NCBI GenBank assembly: GCA_018242665.1 | Contig: JAFEBL010000006.1 | Span: forward strand, 62,001-126,000 | Reading direction: 5' to 3' | From: Nitrospira sp. | GTDB taxonomy: Bacteria; Nitrospirota; Nitrospiria; Nitrospirales; Nitrospiraceae | Length of the DNA: 64,000 nucleotides | In this document: positions 35,701 to 44,265 of the stretch, one piece after another | Position numbering within the stretch: position 1 is the first letter of the stretch | Layout: each line of letters begins with the position of its first letter | Notes under the pieces: generated by a model | Databases searched by the model: none | What the model was told of the DNA's origin: nothing | Seen by the model: the letters and a program-made list of their open reading frames with translations, nothing else | Translations under genes and position numbers: made by a program

Positions 35701-38437
35701 CCTGTTGTTCCTTTCCGCTCCCATCTAGTGCATCGGGCCGCTCGACACCTTGGACCGGAGCCAGCGGATGCACGACGGTAAATGTCGCCCCCTGTTCAAC
35801 GTTCGTATCAATGTCGATCCGGCCTCCCATGGCCTGCACCAACCCTCGAGAGACGGAGAGCCCGAGCCCAAGGCCCCGCCACCTGGACCCGGCCTTGGTC
35901 GTGAAAAACGGTTCAAAAATATGCGGCAGAATATCGGGCGGAACCCCGGCGCCCTGATCGATCACACTCCAACGAAGCTGCCCATCTTGTTCAACTACGC
36001 ACAACAGGACTTCGCCCCCGGGACTCGAGGCATCAATCGCGTTCTGCACCAGATTGAGCAAGACCTGAAAGAGGTCAGATCGTGACACCTCCACGCAGGC
36101 ACGCGCAGTTCGAACCTCCGTGCGAAAGTGAAGGCCTTTTGACGCAACGGCATGGCCCAGCAACGTCGTCAGATCCTGAAGGAGCGCTGCGATATCGGTC
36201 GGTTCACAGGTCCCTGCCGGCACGCCTTGATAGAGGGTGTACATCTTTTTCACGATGCTGGCCAGGCGACGGATTTCTCGGTCGATGAGCTCCACAAACC
36301 GATAGTGCCGATGGTCGGGGTCGATGCCCTCCTTGACCAGATGGAAGGCATTCGTGATTCCAGCCAAGGGGTTGTTTACCTCATGAGCAATACCGACCGC
36401 CAAATGGCCGAGGGCCGCCAACTTTTCGGCCTGAGAACGCTGGGACTCCAGCTCCTGAATCCTGACAGTCCGCTCCCTTACGCGATGCTCCAGTTCACAC
36501 TGCACCTGGCGCAAGGCCTCTTCGGCCTGTCGACGCTCAGTGATGTCCTGGAACGATCCTACCACCCCATACGGGTGGTGGCCCTGCGGTTCCCACAGGG
36601 CTTGTGTATTGATGGAGAGCCAGCGTAATTCCCCCTTCGGCCGACGCAATCCCATGACGACTTCCGTACACGAACGCCCGGTTCGAAGAGTGACCATCGG
36701 GGGACGCAACTCGTCCTCAAACGGCCTCCCGTCGGGATGAACCGCCTGCCAACCGGAATCAAGCGGCGTCCGACCTATGAGTTGATCGCCGGTCAGGCCG
36801 AGAATCCGCTCCGCACTCGGATTACAAGCGATGATCCGCCCTTGCGCGTCGTGTACGAGCACCCCTTCAGCCAACGCCGCCACCACGCCTCGATACTGCG
36901 CAGCGGTTTCTCTCAATGTCATTTCCAATCGTCGGGACTCCGTGACATCCTCGACGAGGTACGAGTAGCGAGACTTGCCGATCCGGCCGGGTCCGACCCA
37001 ACAGACCGTTGCGGATAAGTACAACTCGGCGCCGGAATCCGAGTCGCGAAGGCCGTACGTAAACCGAACTGGTTGTTTAGTCGACTCACTGTCCTGACAG
37101 TGCTGCACCCACAGCCGGATAACCTCGGCGGGGGCCCCCATTTCTGATGCCCGTCGCCCTTGCATCAACGCCGGAGTCGTCCCGAAAAATGAGGCCACCC
37201 GCCGATTGTCGGATATGTGCACAATATCGCCGTCGACCACTTCCACGATTCCCATCATCACCACATCGCTGTCGAAAAAGCTGCGCAGTGTCGATTCGCT
37301 TTGGGTCAAGGCCTGCTCTGCCTGCTTGCGTGTGGTGATATCCACATGCGATCCCGTCATTCGTCGGGGACATCCTTCCGCGTCTCGCTGCAAAACGGCG
37401 ACGGTATGGATCCACCGATAGGTCCCATCTTTGTGACGCAGCCGGTGTTCCAATTCATACGAGGCCACCCGACCAGAGAGGTAGTCGTCCACCAGACCGA
37501 TGACGCGCGCGCGGTCGTCGGGATGGAGGCGGGATTCCCACTCTTGTGGCGAATCCGAAATCTCCGACTCGTCATAGCCCAAACTGGACTTCCATAAAGG
37601 AGAGTAGTATGTGCGGTTGCTGTGTATGTCCCAATCCCAAATTCCGGTCTGTGTCGCGACGACCACCACATCCAACCGCTCTTGCGCTTCGTGACGATCC
37701 GCCTCAGCCAGCAACCGTGCCGTCATATCTGTGGCCACACACCCGACAGCCTCGATCCGACCGGCCTGGTCGCGGAATGGAACCTTCCGAGACACATACC
37801 AACGCAAGCAACCGTCGACCAAGGCAGCTTCCTCAAAATTCATCGCAGTTCCGGCCTTCACGACCTCCGCGTCATGCTGACGGTACACGTCGGCGAACTG
37901 GGCGGGAAAGAAGTCATAGTCGGTCTTCCCGATGACTGCGTCAGCCGAAAGCCCGATCAGGCCCGCAAACTGGTCGCTGACATCGAGAAACCGGCCATCG
38001 AGATCTTTCACGAAGATAATGGTCTGGCTATGGGTCAGGAGTGAGTGCAAGCGAGCCGAGAGCACGGAATCCCGGCTGTGGGAGGCAGGTCGTTTTCTGG
38101 AGACCATCCACGCCGTCAGCACCAAGGCCGCGACGAACATGCCGCGATTCGTCAGGTCGTTCCACGCCTGTCCACCAGGCTGAGACCAGTCGGCACCCAG
38201 CATCAGGAGCCCGGTTGCCAGAGCCGCCACGATCCAGGGACCGCGGGTGAAGGGCACCATTCCAGCGGCAAGGACGGCCACTACATACCCTGCGCCTGGA
38301 TGCAGGGACGTGGAGAGGTCGAACACGGCTGTGCCGAGAAGGCTTCCACTACAGAGGACAGACCACGACCACGTTGCCCATCCCACATGAAATCCAGCCG
38401 GCAGGTGCCGCTGCCAACGAGAAACGAGACTGGTCAC
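35666..38437 (-). CDS. Multi-PAS sensor histidine kinase
   Basis: This 923-residue protein has several N-terminal membrane helices (about residues 20-115), then four PAS/PAC units (roughly 130-250, 255-375, 385-505, 515-640). A short coiled coil leads into the kinase core. The H-box is AVGIAHEVNNPLAG; the N box LLNLVQNAIDA, G1 DQGAGVP, F box FEPFFTTK and G2 GLGLGLS are all present. PAC tails such as SHVDITTRKQAEQAL separate the sensors. The ligand cannot be told. It overlaps the response regulator gene and lies about 240 bases from the left end of the integrated element. Confidence 0.93.
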   Translation of the reverse strand: MTSLVSRWQRHLPAGFHVGWATWSWSVLCSGSLLGTAVFDLSTSLHPGAGYVVAVLAAGMVPFTRGPWIVAALATGLLMLGADWSQPGGQAWNDLTNRGMFVAALVLTAWMVSRKRPASHSRDSVLSARLHSLLTHSQTIIFVKDLDGRFLDVSDQFAGLIGLSADAVIGKTDYDFFPAQFADVYRQHDAEVVKAGTAMNFEEAALVDGCLRWYVSRKVPFRDQAGRIEAVGCVATDMTARLLAEADRHEAQERLDVVVVATQTGIWDWDIHSNRTYYSPLWKSSLGYDESEISDSPQEWESRLHPDDRARVIGLVDDYLSGRVASYELEHRLRHKDGTYRWIHTVAVLQRDAEGCPRRMTGSHVDITTRKQAEQALTQSESTLRSFFDSDVVMMGIVEVVDGDIVHISDNRRVASFFGTTPALMQGRRASEMGAPAEVIRLWVQHCQDSESTKQPVRFTYGLRDSDSGAELYLSATVCWVGPGRIGKSRYSYLVEDVTESRRLEMTLRETAAQYRGVVAALAEGVLVHDAQGRIIACNPSAERILGLTGDQLIGRTPLDSGWQAVHPDGRPFEDELRPPMVTLRTGRSCTEVVMGLRRPKGELRWLSINTQALWEPQGHHPYGVVGSFQDITERRQAEEALRQVQCELEHRVRERTVRIQELESQRSQAEKLAALGHLAVGIAHEVNNPLAGITNAFHLVKEGIDPDHRHYRFVELIDREIRRLASIVKKMYTLYQGVPAGTCEPTDIAALLQDLTTLLGHAVASKGLHFRTEVRTARACVEVSRSDLFQVLLNLVQNAIDASSPGGEVLLCVVEQDGQLRWSVIDQGAGVPPDILPHIFEPFFTTKAGSRWRGLGLGLSVSRGLVQAMGGRIDIDTNVEQGATFTVVHPLAPVQGVERPDALDGSGKEQQDDDYAGTHSHC

Positions 38438-38814
38438 ACGAACGCTCCGTACGTCGCTGATTCACAAGGACGTCGGATCATGAGGCGGGGTGCGGACTGC
38501 TTCGTAGTCGAAATCCGCCGACGGACTCAGCCTACCGGCAAGCCGTCTACGGATCCTCTCCCACGACAGACACCATCCTCCATGAAGCCGTCACAGCACT
38601 ATACTGGGTGCAGCCTGCCATCGGAGAGACAGTCGCCTTCCGACACAGTCTGCCAACAAGCAACCTGGAGAAGTGTGGTGTCCCCAACGGGAGACGACTA
38701 ACTACACGCCAAAAGCCGCGACCACGGCTTATTCACAGGGAAACTGTAGCGCGGACTGTAGCTAGTGAAACTGGAGAAGTCAATGTCCCTCTTCTGATTA
38801 ACACCGAGGACTTA
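38438..38814. other. Intergenic region holding the left element junction
   Basis: This stretch has no supported gene. It contains the attL repeat at 38676-38692; sequence to the right of that is element DNA and is visibly more AT-rich (around 38800-38825). Confidence 0.6.
38676..38692. other. attL, left attachment site
   Basis: TGGTGTCCCCAACGGGA is identical over 17 bp to the 3' end of the tRNA-Glu gene at 53885-53901. The match ends exactly at both sides. It is the tRNA-end copy left by site-specific integration. Confidence 0.92.
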
Positions 38815-39537
38815 TTAATAATATGGGGCGGGCGGAAGAAGAAGATATCCAGCGAACTGTCGGACGATGTTCGATGCAAAACCAATCCAATCGCGAGTGG
38901 ATGCGCCGTCGAGGCCTACCGTTACCGCAGTGGATAGCAAGGTACCAAGAAGAAGCACAAGCCAATCCTTGCGCCCCATTCTTGAGGAAGCTTCCACCAG
39001 GTAATCAAATTTGTGGTCAATGAGCTTCTGCTGCTCTAGGGTAAATGTCTTGGCAGACTTCAGATAAGCTTTGATCTCCTCCAGACCCTCAACAACTCGC
39101 CCCCTCTCATCAATGGTAAAGGGGGCATTGCTGTTTGTTTCTTCTGAGGATTTTGCCGCAGAATTTACCAACGGTCGTTCTGTCATCAAAGCGTCCCAGA
39201 GGTCCGGCAACTCAGCCTCTCTTCTGATAAATCCGAGCCACCTCCGAACATGAGACACCACATCTTTCCAATGCTGCACACTGAAACCGTCCACTTCAGA
39301 TTGCAGGCCGGGCGAGTACGTGGGACGAAAGCTTCCTTCATGCTTTTCAAATTCAAAATAGTAGTCAGTCCCGGTAAAATATAACGTGGGTATGTGCGCC
39401 GGGTAATTATCCAACCAGCTCTCCGAAGTTCCCCAGGCAAAGGCGGAAGGGTCAAACTTTTCGTCCTGAATACACTTAAAAATGTCATTCCGCTGTGATG
39501 TCAGTAAATTGTATTTGGTCGAAATATCTTCACTCAT
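38815..39537 (-). CDS. Hypothetical protein with C-terminal membrane segment (element cargo)
   Basis: This 240-residue protein has an N-terminal soluble part containing TDYYFEFEKHEGSFRPTYSPG and a Trp-rich helix region (HWKDVVSHVRRWLGFIRREAELPDLWDAL). A charged coiled stretch follows, then one or two hydrophobic segments near the C-terminus (WLVLLLGTLLSTAVTVGL and FAGYLLLPPA). I do not recognise the family. Its place at the element's left edge, its minus orientation and lower GC suggest accessory cargo. A sensor domain plus a terminal membrane segment is common in anti-phage effectors, but that role is only a guess. Confidence 0.65.
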   Translation of the reverse strand: MSEDISTKYNLLTSQRNDIFKCIQDEKFDPSAFAWGTSESWLDNYPAHIPTLYFTGTDYYFEFEKHEGSFRPTYSPGLQSEVDGFSVQHWKDVVSHVRRWLGFIRREAELPDLWDALMTERPLVNSAAKSSEETNSNAPFTIDERGRVVEGLEEIKAYLKSAKTFTLEQQKLIDHKFDYLVEASSRMGRKDWLVLLLGTLLSTAVTVGLDGASTRDWIGFASNIVRQFAGYLLLPPAPYY

Positions 39538-39684
39538 GCCGAGGGTCTCGCTTTACATACAAGCAGGCAGATCATTCTGAACTGGCATTCAAGGTGAACC
39601 ACGGCGCGCAGTCTAGGCATCTGCCTAGGAAGTGTCAACAACCCCGCCGGTCGCCGAATTTTGCCCAAAAATGTTTCCGGGTAT

Positions 39685-39788
39685 ACGCGATGCGCCGGAA
39701 GCCAATTTCCCCCGTACCCCTCGCGCGAAGATAGGACGCGCCTACACGCGCACAGAAGGACGCGAACGCCCGCGCGTCAATTCACGCG
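39685..39788. repeat. Cluster of ACGCG motifs
   Basis: Six ACGCG/CGCGT copies occur within 104 bp (39685, 39736, 39746, 39760, 39773 reverse, 39784), the last five at 10-14 bp steps. It lies in the 285-base gap between two leftward genes. It could be an iteron-like binding array or just a GC-rich tract. Confidence 0.4.
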
Positions 39789-39822
39789 CACGTGCAGGCA
39801 CAGGCGCGAAGAATGGACACGC

Positions 39823-40026
39823 TCACGGACGAGCGTTGCACTTCTCAGTGAGGTCGCGCCTTCCGGTCACGTAGGCGGCTCTGAGCGTTCCGCCGACTGC
39901 ATTGATTGTCTTGATATCGTCTTCGTAGCCCGCATAGATCTTCGCCGCCACATCCCTATGACGCTTGATGTACTCGACAGCAACATCAAGCACACGGACC
40001 TCTTCAAGGGTTAGATCTAGCTTCAT
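39823..40026 (-). CDS. Small helical hypothetical protein
   Basis: This 67-residue protein starts at the ATG at 40026 with AAGGAGAG upstream. It is charged and predicted helical (LTLEEVRVLDVAVEYIKRH), with no Cys-based zinc motif except a single Cys near the end. It lies divergent from the serine recombinase gene, with an inverted-repeat control region between them. By position it could be an excisionase or a small regulator; no motif proves this. A longer frame to 40092 lacks a ribosome-binding site. Confidence 0.6.
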   Translation of the reverse strand: MKLDLTLEEVRVLDVAVEYIKRHRDVAAKIYAGYEDDIKTINAVGGTLRAAYVTGRRDLTEKCNARP

Positions 40027-40178
40027 GGATACTCTCCTTTCTTGAGGAACATCCCAAAGACATAGCGTAGGTAAAACGGGGAGGTCGTTCAAGAGATCAC
40101 CTATACAGAAATCCCTTTCGTTTCCGGCCTCTCAAATGCTGCGCCAATCCCACAAATTCCCATTCGCCCCTAAATATT

Positions 40179-40205
40179 CGATATACACTTGATTTTTGTA
40201 TATCG
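40179..40205. promoter_or_regulatory. Inverted repeat operator/recombination site before the serine recombinase
   Basis: CGATATACA (40179-40187) and TGTATATCG (40197-40205) are perfect 9-bp arms with a 9-base AT-rich spacer, 40 bases before the recombinase ATG. It lies between divergent genes. It fits a dimeric repressor operator, or a resolvase-type binding site. Confidence 0.55.
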
Positions 40206-40244
40206 CTGTGCTACCTTCCACTCATCAACTTGGAGGCGCACACC

Positions 40245-40835
40245 ATGACCACAGTCAAGCGAGTAGCCTTATACGCACGTGTCTCGACAGACGGACAGAG
40301 CGTAGAGAATCAGCTTCGGGAACTGCGAGAGGTCGCGGAGCGGCATGGATGGCAGATCGTTAAGGAGTACGTCGATAAGGGCATTTCTGGAGCCAAGGGA
40401 CGCGATGAGAGGCCACAATTCAACGCAGTCCTCAATGGGGTAGCCCGCAAGGAGTTTGACCTTGTTGCGGCCTGGTCTGTAGATCGTCTAGGCCGGAGCC
40501 TTCAGCATCTCATCGGCTTCTTGAATGAACTACACGCCAAGAAGGTTGACCTCTATTTGCATCAACAGGGCATCGACACCACCACTCCCGCAGGCCGTGC
40601 GATGTTCTCCATGCTAGGCGTCTTCGGGGAGTTTGAACGGTCGATGATTCAGGAGCGCGTCAAGGCCGGGCTCAAGCGAGCCGTCGCGCAAGGGAAGGTC
40701 CTAGGTAGGCCGATGATTAACGGGGAGATCGAACAGAAGGTTCTCGCTCTCCGAGCCAAGGGGCAGGGCATTATCAAGATAGCCAAGACCGTAGGCATCG
40801 GCGTAGGTACCGTGTCCCGAATGGTGAAAGCCTAG
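40245..40835 (+). CDS. Serine recombinase (resolvase/invertase family)
   Basis: This 196-residue protein starts at the ATG at 40245, with TTGGAGG upstream. The catalytic domain has the nucleophile Ser14 in YARVSTDGQ, the conserved GxSGA region and VDRLGRSLQHL. The long helix E includes MFSMLGVFGEFERSMIQERVKAGL. A C-terminal helix-turn-helix (GIIKIAKTVGIGVGTVSRMV) binds DNA. It could resolve multimers, invert a segment or help the element's life cycle. No inverted pair of crossover sites flanking a segment was spotted. Confidence 0.93.
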   Translation: MTTVKRVALYARVSTDGQSVENQLRELREVAERHGWQIVKEYVDKGISGAKGRDERPQFNAVLNGVARKEFDLVAAWSVDRLGRSLQHLIGFLNELHAKKVDLYLHQQGIDTTTPAGRAMFSMLGVFGEFERSMIQERVKAGLKRAVAQGKVLGRPMINGEIEQKVLALRAKGQGIIKIAKTVGIGVGTVSRMVKA

Positions 40836-40849
40836 GCCGTCAGTTTCGA

Positions 40850-40877
40850 GGCTAGCCGGGAACTCTTCCGGCTGGCC
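40850..40877 (+). terminator. Stem-loop after the serine recombinase gene
   Basis: GGCTAGCCGG and CCGGCTGGCC form a 10-bp stem with one wobble and an 8-base loop, 14 bases past the stop. There is no T-run, so termination is probable but not certain. Confidence 0.5.
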
Positions 40878-40973
40878 GCGCCTCTCTCCTCCGTCCATCC
40901 GCAACCGATCCAAAATATTTTTCACCTTCATCCAACCCAGCCGCGCTTTCGTGTGGCTGACGGAGCTTCGTAA

Positions 40974-41798
40974 ATGCCTAAACTGTGTTCTAAATCACAC
41001 AACCTTAGAATGGTCGCGCTCATGCGGGCCAAGATTCCCACCAAGGTTTGCGTTGTCCCTCGCTGTGGGCGGGCCGTCTATCCCGGCCTTACCGTCTGTA
41101 GTAAGCACCAAATCGCCAGAGCCGTGAGAGGCCTAGCATGGGCCGAGCCCGATGTACTGCCCTTGGCGAAGAGACGGCCTTACATTCGCGCCTTACGTAC
41201 TCACCTGACGGAACGGCTTCGACTGGGAACAGACCTCACCGTCTATACCGCTGTCCGCGACCTCGCTTCGTTTATTCGCGTTCAGTGCATGCCTGAAGGT
41301 CTACAACCCTCCGACTTAGGAAGACGAGGCTTAACGGGAGTTCGCAAGATTCGAGCGGTCCTAGGCATCCTTGCTCGACAATTCGGTTCACCCGAAGCCG
41401 CTGCCCTTGCCGTGCTCTCTGTGGCCTGTGGCGTCACCCTCGCCGCGAAGGTCGAAAGTAAGGTTCAACACCCTCTCATCACTCGCGCCTCTATTACTTC
41501 CTCCATCTGGTTTCTCGTCTCAACACGCCCTCAGCGCTTTGGCGAACGCGTCTACCGGCGACACCGGCCACAGATCAAAGGTCCGCGTCTCCAAGCTGCC
41601 GTCGAAAAGCTTATCGTGAAGCCTTATGTCCCGTTCCTGCTGACGGCTGACACTGAGCACGAACTACTCTCGCACATGATGCAACCTGACGCGGCGGTCT
41701 ATGGGTTTCCTGGGTATCTGTGGAAACGCTGGAGCCGTCGCCTCAACAAGTCCATTCAAAAAGTCATGAACAAAGGAGCCTACTACCATGTCCGTTAA
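40974..41798 (+). CDS. Hypothetical protein with an N-terminal zinc-finger-like motif
   Basis: This 274-residue basic protein has an N-terminal C-x4-C-x10-C-x3-H arrangement (CVVPRCGRAVYPGLTVCSKH, residues 26-45) suggesting zinc binding. The rest is rich in Arg and Leu with predicted helices (GLTGVRKIRAVLGILARQFG) and a Trp/Arg-rich C-terminus (LWKRWSRRLNKSIQKV). I do not recognise a family. High basicity, the zinc motif and location after the recombinase suggest DNA binding, perhaps in replication initiation. It overlaps the next gene by 11 bases. Confidence 0.65.
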   Translation: MPKLCSKSHNLRMVALMRAKIPTKVCVVPRCGRAVYPGLTVCSKHQIARAVRGLAWAEPDVLPLAKRRPYIRALRTHLTERLRLGTDLTVYTAVRDLASFIRVQCMPEGLQPSDLGRRGLTGVRKIRAVLGILARQFGSPEAAALAVLSVACGVTLAAKVESKVQHPLITRASITSSIWFLVSTRPQRFGERVYRRHRPQIKGPRLQAAVEKLIVKPYVPFLLTADTEHELLSHMMQPDAAVYGFPGYLWKRWSRRLNKSIQKVMNKGAYYHVR

Positions 41799-42321
41799 GG
41801 AAGACCAGGAAGCGTTTGAAAAGGAAAAGACAGCACGAGCGAGCAAGATCAAAACCTATTTGCAGGGCAAGGCCGAGCCTAAGGCCAAACGTAAGGCCCA
41901 CCCAAAGGCCAAGCCTCAGGCAGCACTACCCGCAGAGACCATGGCCGAGCCTTCCACTCCCTCTACCGTGAATCAACCTATCAGCATCCCTGTCCGCGAC
42001 TCTTCCGCGCCTAATGGCTTACGGTATCGACCTATGAAGCCGTGGGAACGGATGGAAGGAAACCGAGTCGTTCAGTTCCGCCCTATGACACGTAGGGAGC
42101 GAGAGGCAGAACAAGAGTTCAAGTTTCTCGCCTCAGTGAAACGAGACGACGAAGCCCACAAGGAGCAACGCAGGAAGGCCGACGAAGAGGCGAAGCAATG
42201 GGCGAAGGAAGACCGACAGAGGCGAGAGCATGAGGAGCGAACCGGCTTGAGGGAATATGAGCCGGGGCGGTATCTCGATATTGAGGACGCAGTACGGCAA
42301 GGGTATATCCAGGGAAAATGA
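41788..42321 (+). CDS. Highly charged hypothetical protein
   Basis: This 177-residue protein is rich in Lys, Glu, Arg and Ala. A Lys/Ala/Pro-rich low-complexity linker (about 25-50) follows a short helix, then FRPMTRREREAEQEFKFLASVKRDDE and a long charged helix. It looks intrinsically disordered or coiled-coil. It overlaps the preceding gene by 11 bases with its ATG after AAAGGAG, implying coupled translation. A terminator follows it. No family is recognised. Confidence 0.6.
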   Translation: MSVKEDQEAFEKEKTARASKIKTYLQGKAEPKAKRKAHPKAKPQAALPAETMAEPSTPSTVNQPISIPVRDSSAPNGLRYRPMKPWERMEGNRVVQFRPMTRREREAEQEFKFLASVKRDDEAHKEQRRKADEEAKQWAKEDRQRREHEERTGLREYEPGRYLDIEDAVRQGYIQGK

Positions 42322-42397
42322 GCCCGATACGAGAGTAAAACTCCTTGGTGAGACGATGAAGCCTTGAATATTGAGACCCGCACAAATCTAAGGCGAG

Positions 42398-42427
42398 AGG
42401 GAGAGGCGCGTCAGTCTCTCCCTTTTT
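42398..42427 (+). terminator. Intrinsic terminator
   Basis: AGGGAGAG and CTCTCCCT form a perfect 8-bp stem with a 10-base loop, immediately followed by TTTTA. It closes the transcript of the Zn-finger-like and charged-protein genes. Confidence 0.75.
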
Positions 42428-42473
42428 ATTCACTGAATTGCATAGTTGTAAGGCTTGCGTTAGGTGGAACGGC

Positions 42474-42495
42474 TTGGAGGAATTATTTCCTCCAA
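42474..42495. other. Perfect 9-bp hairpin
   Basis: TTGGAGGAA and TTCCTCCAA are separated by TTAT. There is no T-run. It lies upstream of the gene starting at 42643, in an otherwise gene-free 320-base stretch (42322-42642). It could be an operator or a structured 5' leader that hides a Shine-Dalgarno-like GGAGG. Confidence 0.45.
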
Positions 42496-42642
42496 CAACG
42501 CTTCCCTAGCAACCAGATAAACCGCGAGGAGGCGAGGCCGTTTTAGTGGCATGGAAAAATATTTTCAACGGCTCTCAGGGGATAAAAACTCCTTGGCGCT
42601 CTTCATGCGGATTAGTCGAAACGCGAGGTTGTAGAGGCGAGA

Positions 42643-43476
42643 ATGCCTTGGCGGAAATTTTCTCCGCCCAAAGTCGCGTACGTAGCTTTCCAAACACTCC
42701 GGCACCCATTGCGGAGCCTCAGATACGGGTGTATAAGCGCTTACATGAAAGATGAATACGTAAATGATGATTGCAACCCTGAGCGATGGCATCAAGCCAT
42801 CCGCGCGGAGATGATTGCTCGTAGTGAGGAATTTGCGGAGGCCTTCGCGGAGGAGTGGCAGGCTGAAGAGCCGTATCTACGGCTCAAGGCTACGAAGAGA
42901 AGAAAGTCACACGATAAGGCCGCTTACCTGGCAGCTAAGGAACGCTACGAAAAAGCCTGCCACAATGTTCATCGGGTCATAGATACCCAGCGGGAGCTGT
43001 ACCGGGAAGCTGAACTTGCGGCCCTCAATAAGTACTTTGAACGACCAAAGCTAACCGATCCTACGCAATTCACTACTTGGCTGCGGAAGCATGTTGAATT
43101 GTATTTCAAGGCCCGTCTGTGTCCGGCCCGCGTCGTAATGGCTCCGATCTGGAAGCACGGTATCAGAGCACAATATGAGCAGCGCTATCTTCTTTTCGCG
43201 ACCCTCCATCGCGTGTTCATGGCCGACGGGGTAGAAGCCGCCATGAGGTTATATCAAGAAGAAATCGCCCAAAAGCTTCACGACAGCGTGTGGGCAACAA
43301 GCGAAACAGAAAAGATAAAAGGTAATCCCGCACAACGAAATGGCAGATACGATGGCGGATACTATGAGACTTCTATTCAAGCAGACCTTACGCCTTGGAT
43401 TGCGCCTGGACCAATTCCTTTCGTAGCGCGGGCAATCACGGAAATGGACGCCCACTTCGGCTTTGACTTCGACTAA
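42643..43476 (+). CDS. Hypothetical protein of the element
   Basis: This 277-residue protein is helical and rich in Ala, Glu, Arg and Tyr (AEMIARSEEFAEAFAEEWQAEEPYLRLKATKRRK; ERYEKACHNVHRVIDTQRELYREAELAALNKYFERP). It ends in an acidic-aromatic tail (MDAHFGFDFD). GAGGCGAGA precedes the ATG at 42643; an alternative start is the ATG at 42745. It is not recognised. The middle (FKARLCPARVVMAPIWKHGIRAQYEQRYLLFATLHRVF) has no catalytic motif I can name. By position it is the first gene before the small-gene block. Confidence 0.6.
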   Translation: MPWRKFSPPKVAYVAFQTLRHPLRSLRYGCISAYMKDEYVNDDCNPERWHQAIRAEMIARSEEFAEAFAEEWQAEEPYLRLKATKRRKSHDKAAYLAAKERYEKACHNVHRVIDTQRELYREAELAALNKYFERPKLTDPTQFTTWLRKHVELYFKARLCPARVVMAPIWKHGIRAQYEQRYLLFATLHRVFMADGVEAAMRLYQEEIAQKLHDSVWATSETEKIKGNPAQRNGRYDGGYYETSIQADLTPWIAPGPIPFVARAITEMDAHFGFDFD

Positions 43477-43528
43477 AAACCCTCGCTCCGGTATCCGCAA
43501 CAGACCGCCGCAAATTATCCCTGTGTTA

Positions 43529-43555
43529 CATGACATATGTGCCTGATATGTCGTG
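43529..43555. promoter_or_regulatory. Inverted repeat before the small-gene block
   Basis: GACATAT (43532-43538) and ATATGTC (43546-43552) are perfect arms around 7 bases, extendable to 9 of 10 matching positions. It lies about 145 bases before the first small gene. It fits a dimeric repressor or activator site. Confidence 0.45.
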
Positions 43556-43697
43556 ACAATCTGGCCGAAAAACAGGCCAAAATCCGAAAACTGTCATCCC
43601 TATAAAGGGAAGAAGCTTTTCGGCTTCGATCCTCTCTCTTTCTTTTCCGTTTTGTAACACTCTCGTTTCCGTTGCCTCTAACTAAAGGAGTCTCTCT

Positions 43698-43979
43698 ATG
43701 TCTGCCTTGGTGTCTATTCCTATTTGCTCCGACCCACACGCGCCGAGACCACGCATCAAGCATCAACCCAAGGTCCACTATCGGCCCTTCAAATTTTCAG
43801 ACCAAGACCTTCTGAATATTGATGCAATCCAACGGCTAACCATCCGAGCACAGAGCACGCCGAGACAGGCTTTCTCTATGGCTGCTGCCGTTCGTGCCGC
43901 GATTGCAGACTATGCCGCGAAGTTAAGGCGCAATGAAGGTACCACCAAACGCTCAACCAGTCCGCTGTCCGTGAAGTAA
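43698..43979 (+). CDS. Small protein, possibly ribbon-helix-helix-like
   Basis: This 93-residue protein has AAAGGAG 8 bases before its ATG. After a Pro/His-rich start, FKFSDQDLLNIDAIQRL and SMAAAVRAAIADYAAKLRR could form the strand and two helices of a ribbon-helix-helix DNA-binding fold. This is tentative. It heads the rightward run of small genes, and an inverted repeat lies upstream, so autoregulation is possible. Confidence 0.55.
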   Translation: MSALVSIPICSDPHAPRPRIKHQPKVHYRPFKFSDQDLLNIDAIQRLTIRAQSTPRQAFSMAAAVRAAIADYAAKLRRNEGTTKRSTSPLSVK

Positions 43980-44017
43980 CCGCATCCTCAACCACCATCA
44001 AAAAGGAGTTTCAACCA

Positions 44018-44257
44018 ATGCCCCATCATCATTCCATTACTCACGCTTCACTCGCTCAAGACATTGTGACTGCCCTTGTTGACCTCGATGAAAAACTGAA
44101 ACTGGCCGACGTAACCGACTTCGCAGACCTTGCCGACCGTCTTCGGAGCCTTGGCCGCTCTGAGTTCTTGCATCTCATGTCGTTTGCTTCGATTGCGTTT
44201 GGACTCGCACCGCTGGAGCCTGTCACTTCTGAAGTCGAAGAAAAGTCGAAGGAGTAA
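44018..44257 (+). CDS. Small acidic hypothetical protein
   Basis: This 79-residue helical protein (LVDLDEKLKLADVTDFADLADRLRSLGRSEF) ends in an acidic tail. AAAAAGGAG precedes the ATG. No family is recognised. It lies between the possible DNA-binding protein and the virion-like protein, 8 bases from the latter, in an apparent operon. Confidence 0.55.
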   Translation: MPHHHSITHASLAQDIVTALVDLDEKLKLADVTDFADLADRLRSLGRSEFLHLMSFASIAFGLAPLEPVTSEVEEKSKE

Positions 44258-44265
44258 CGTCCACA

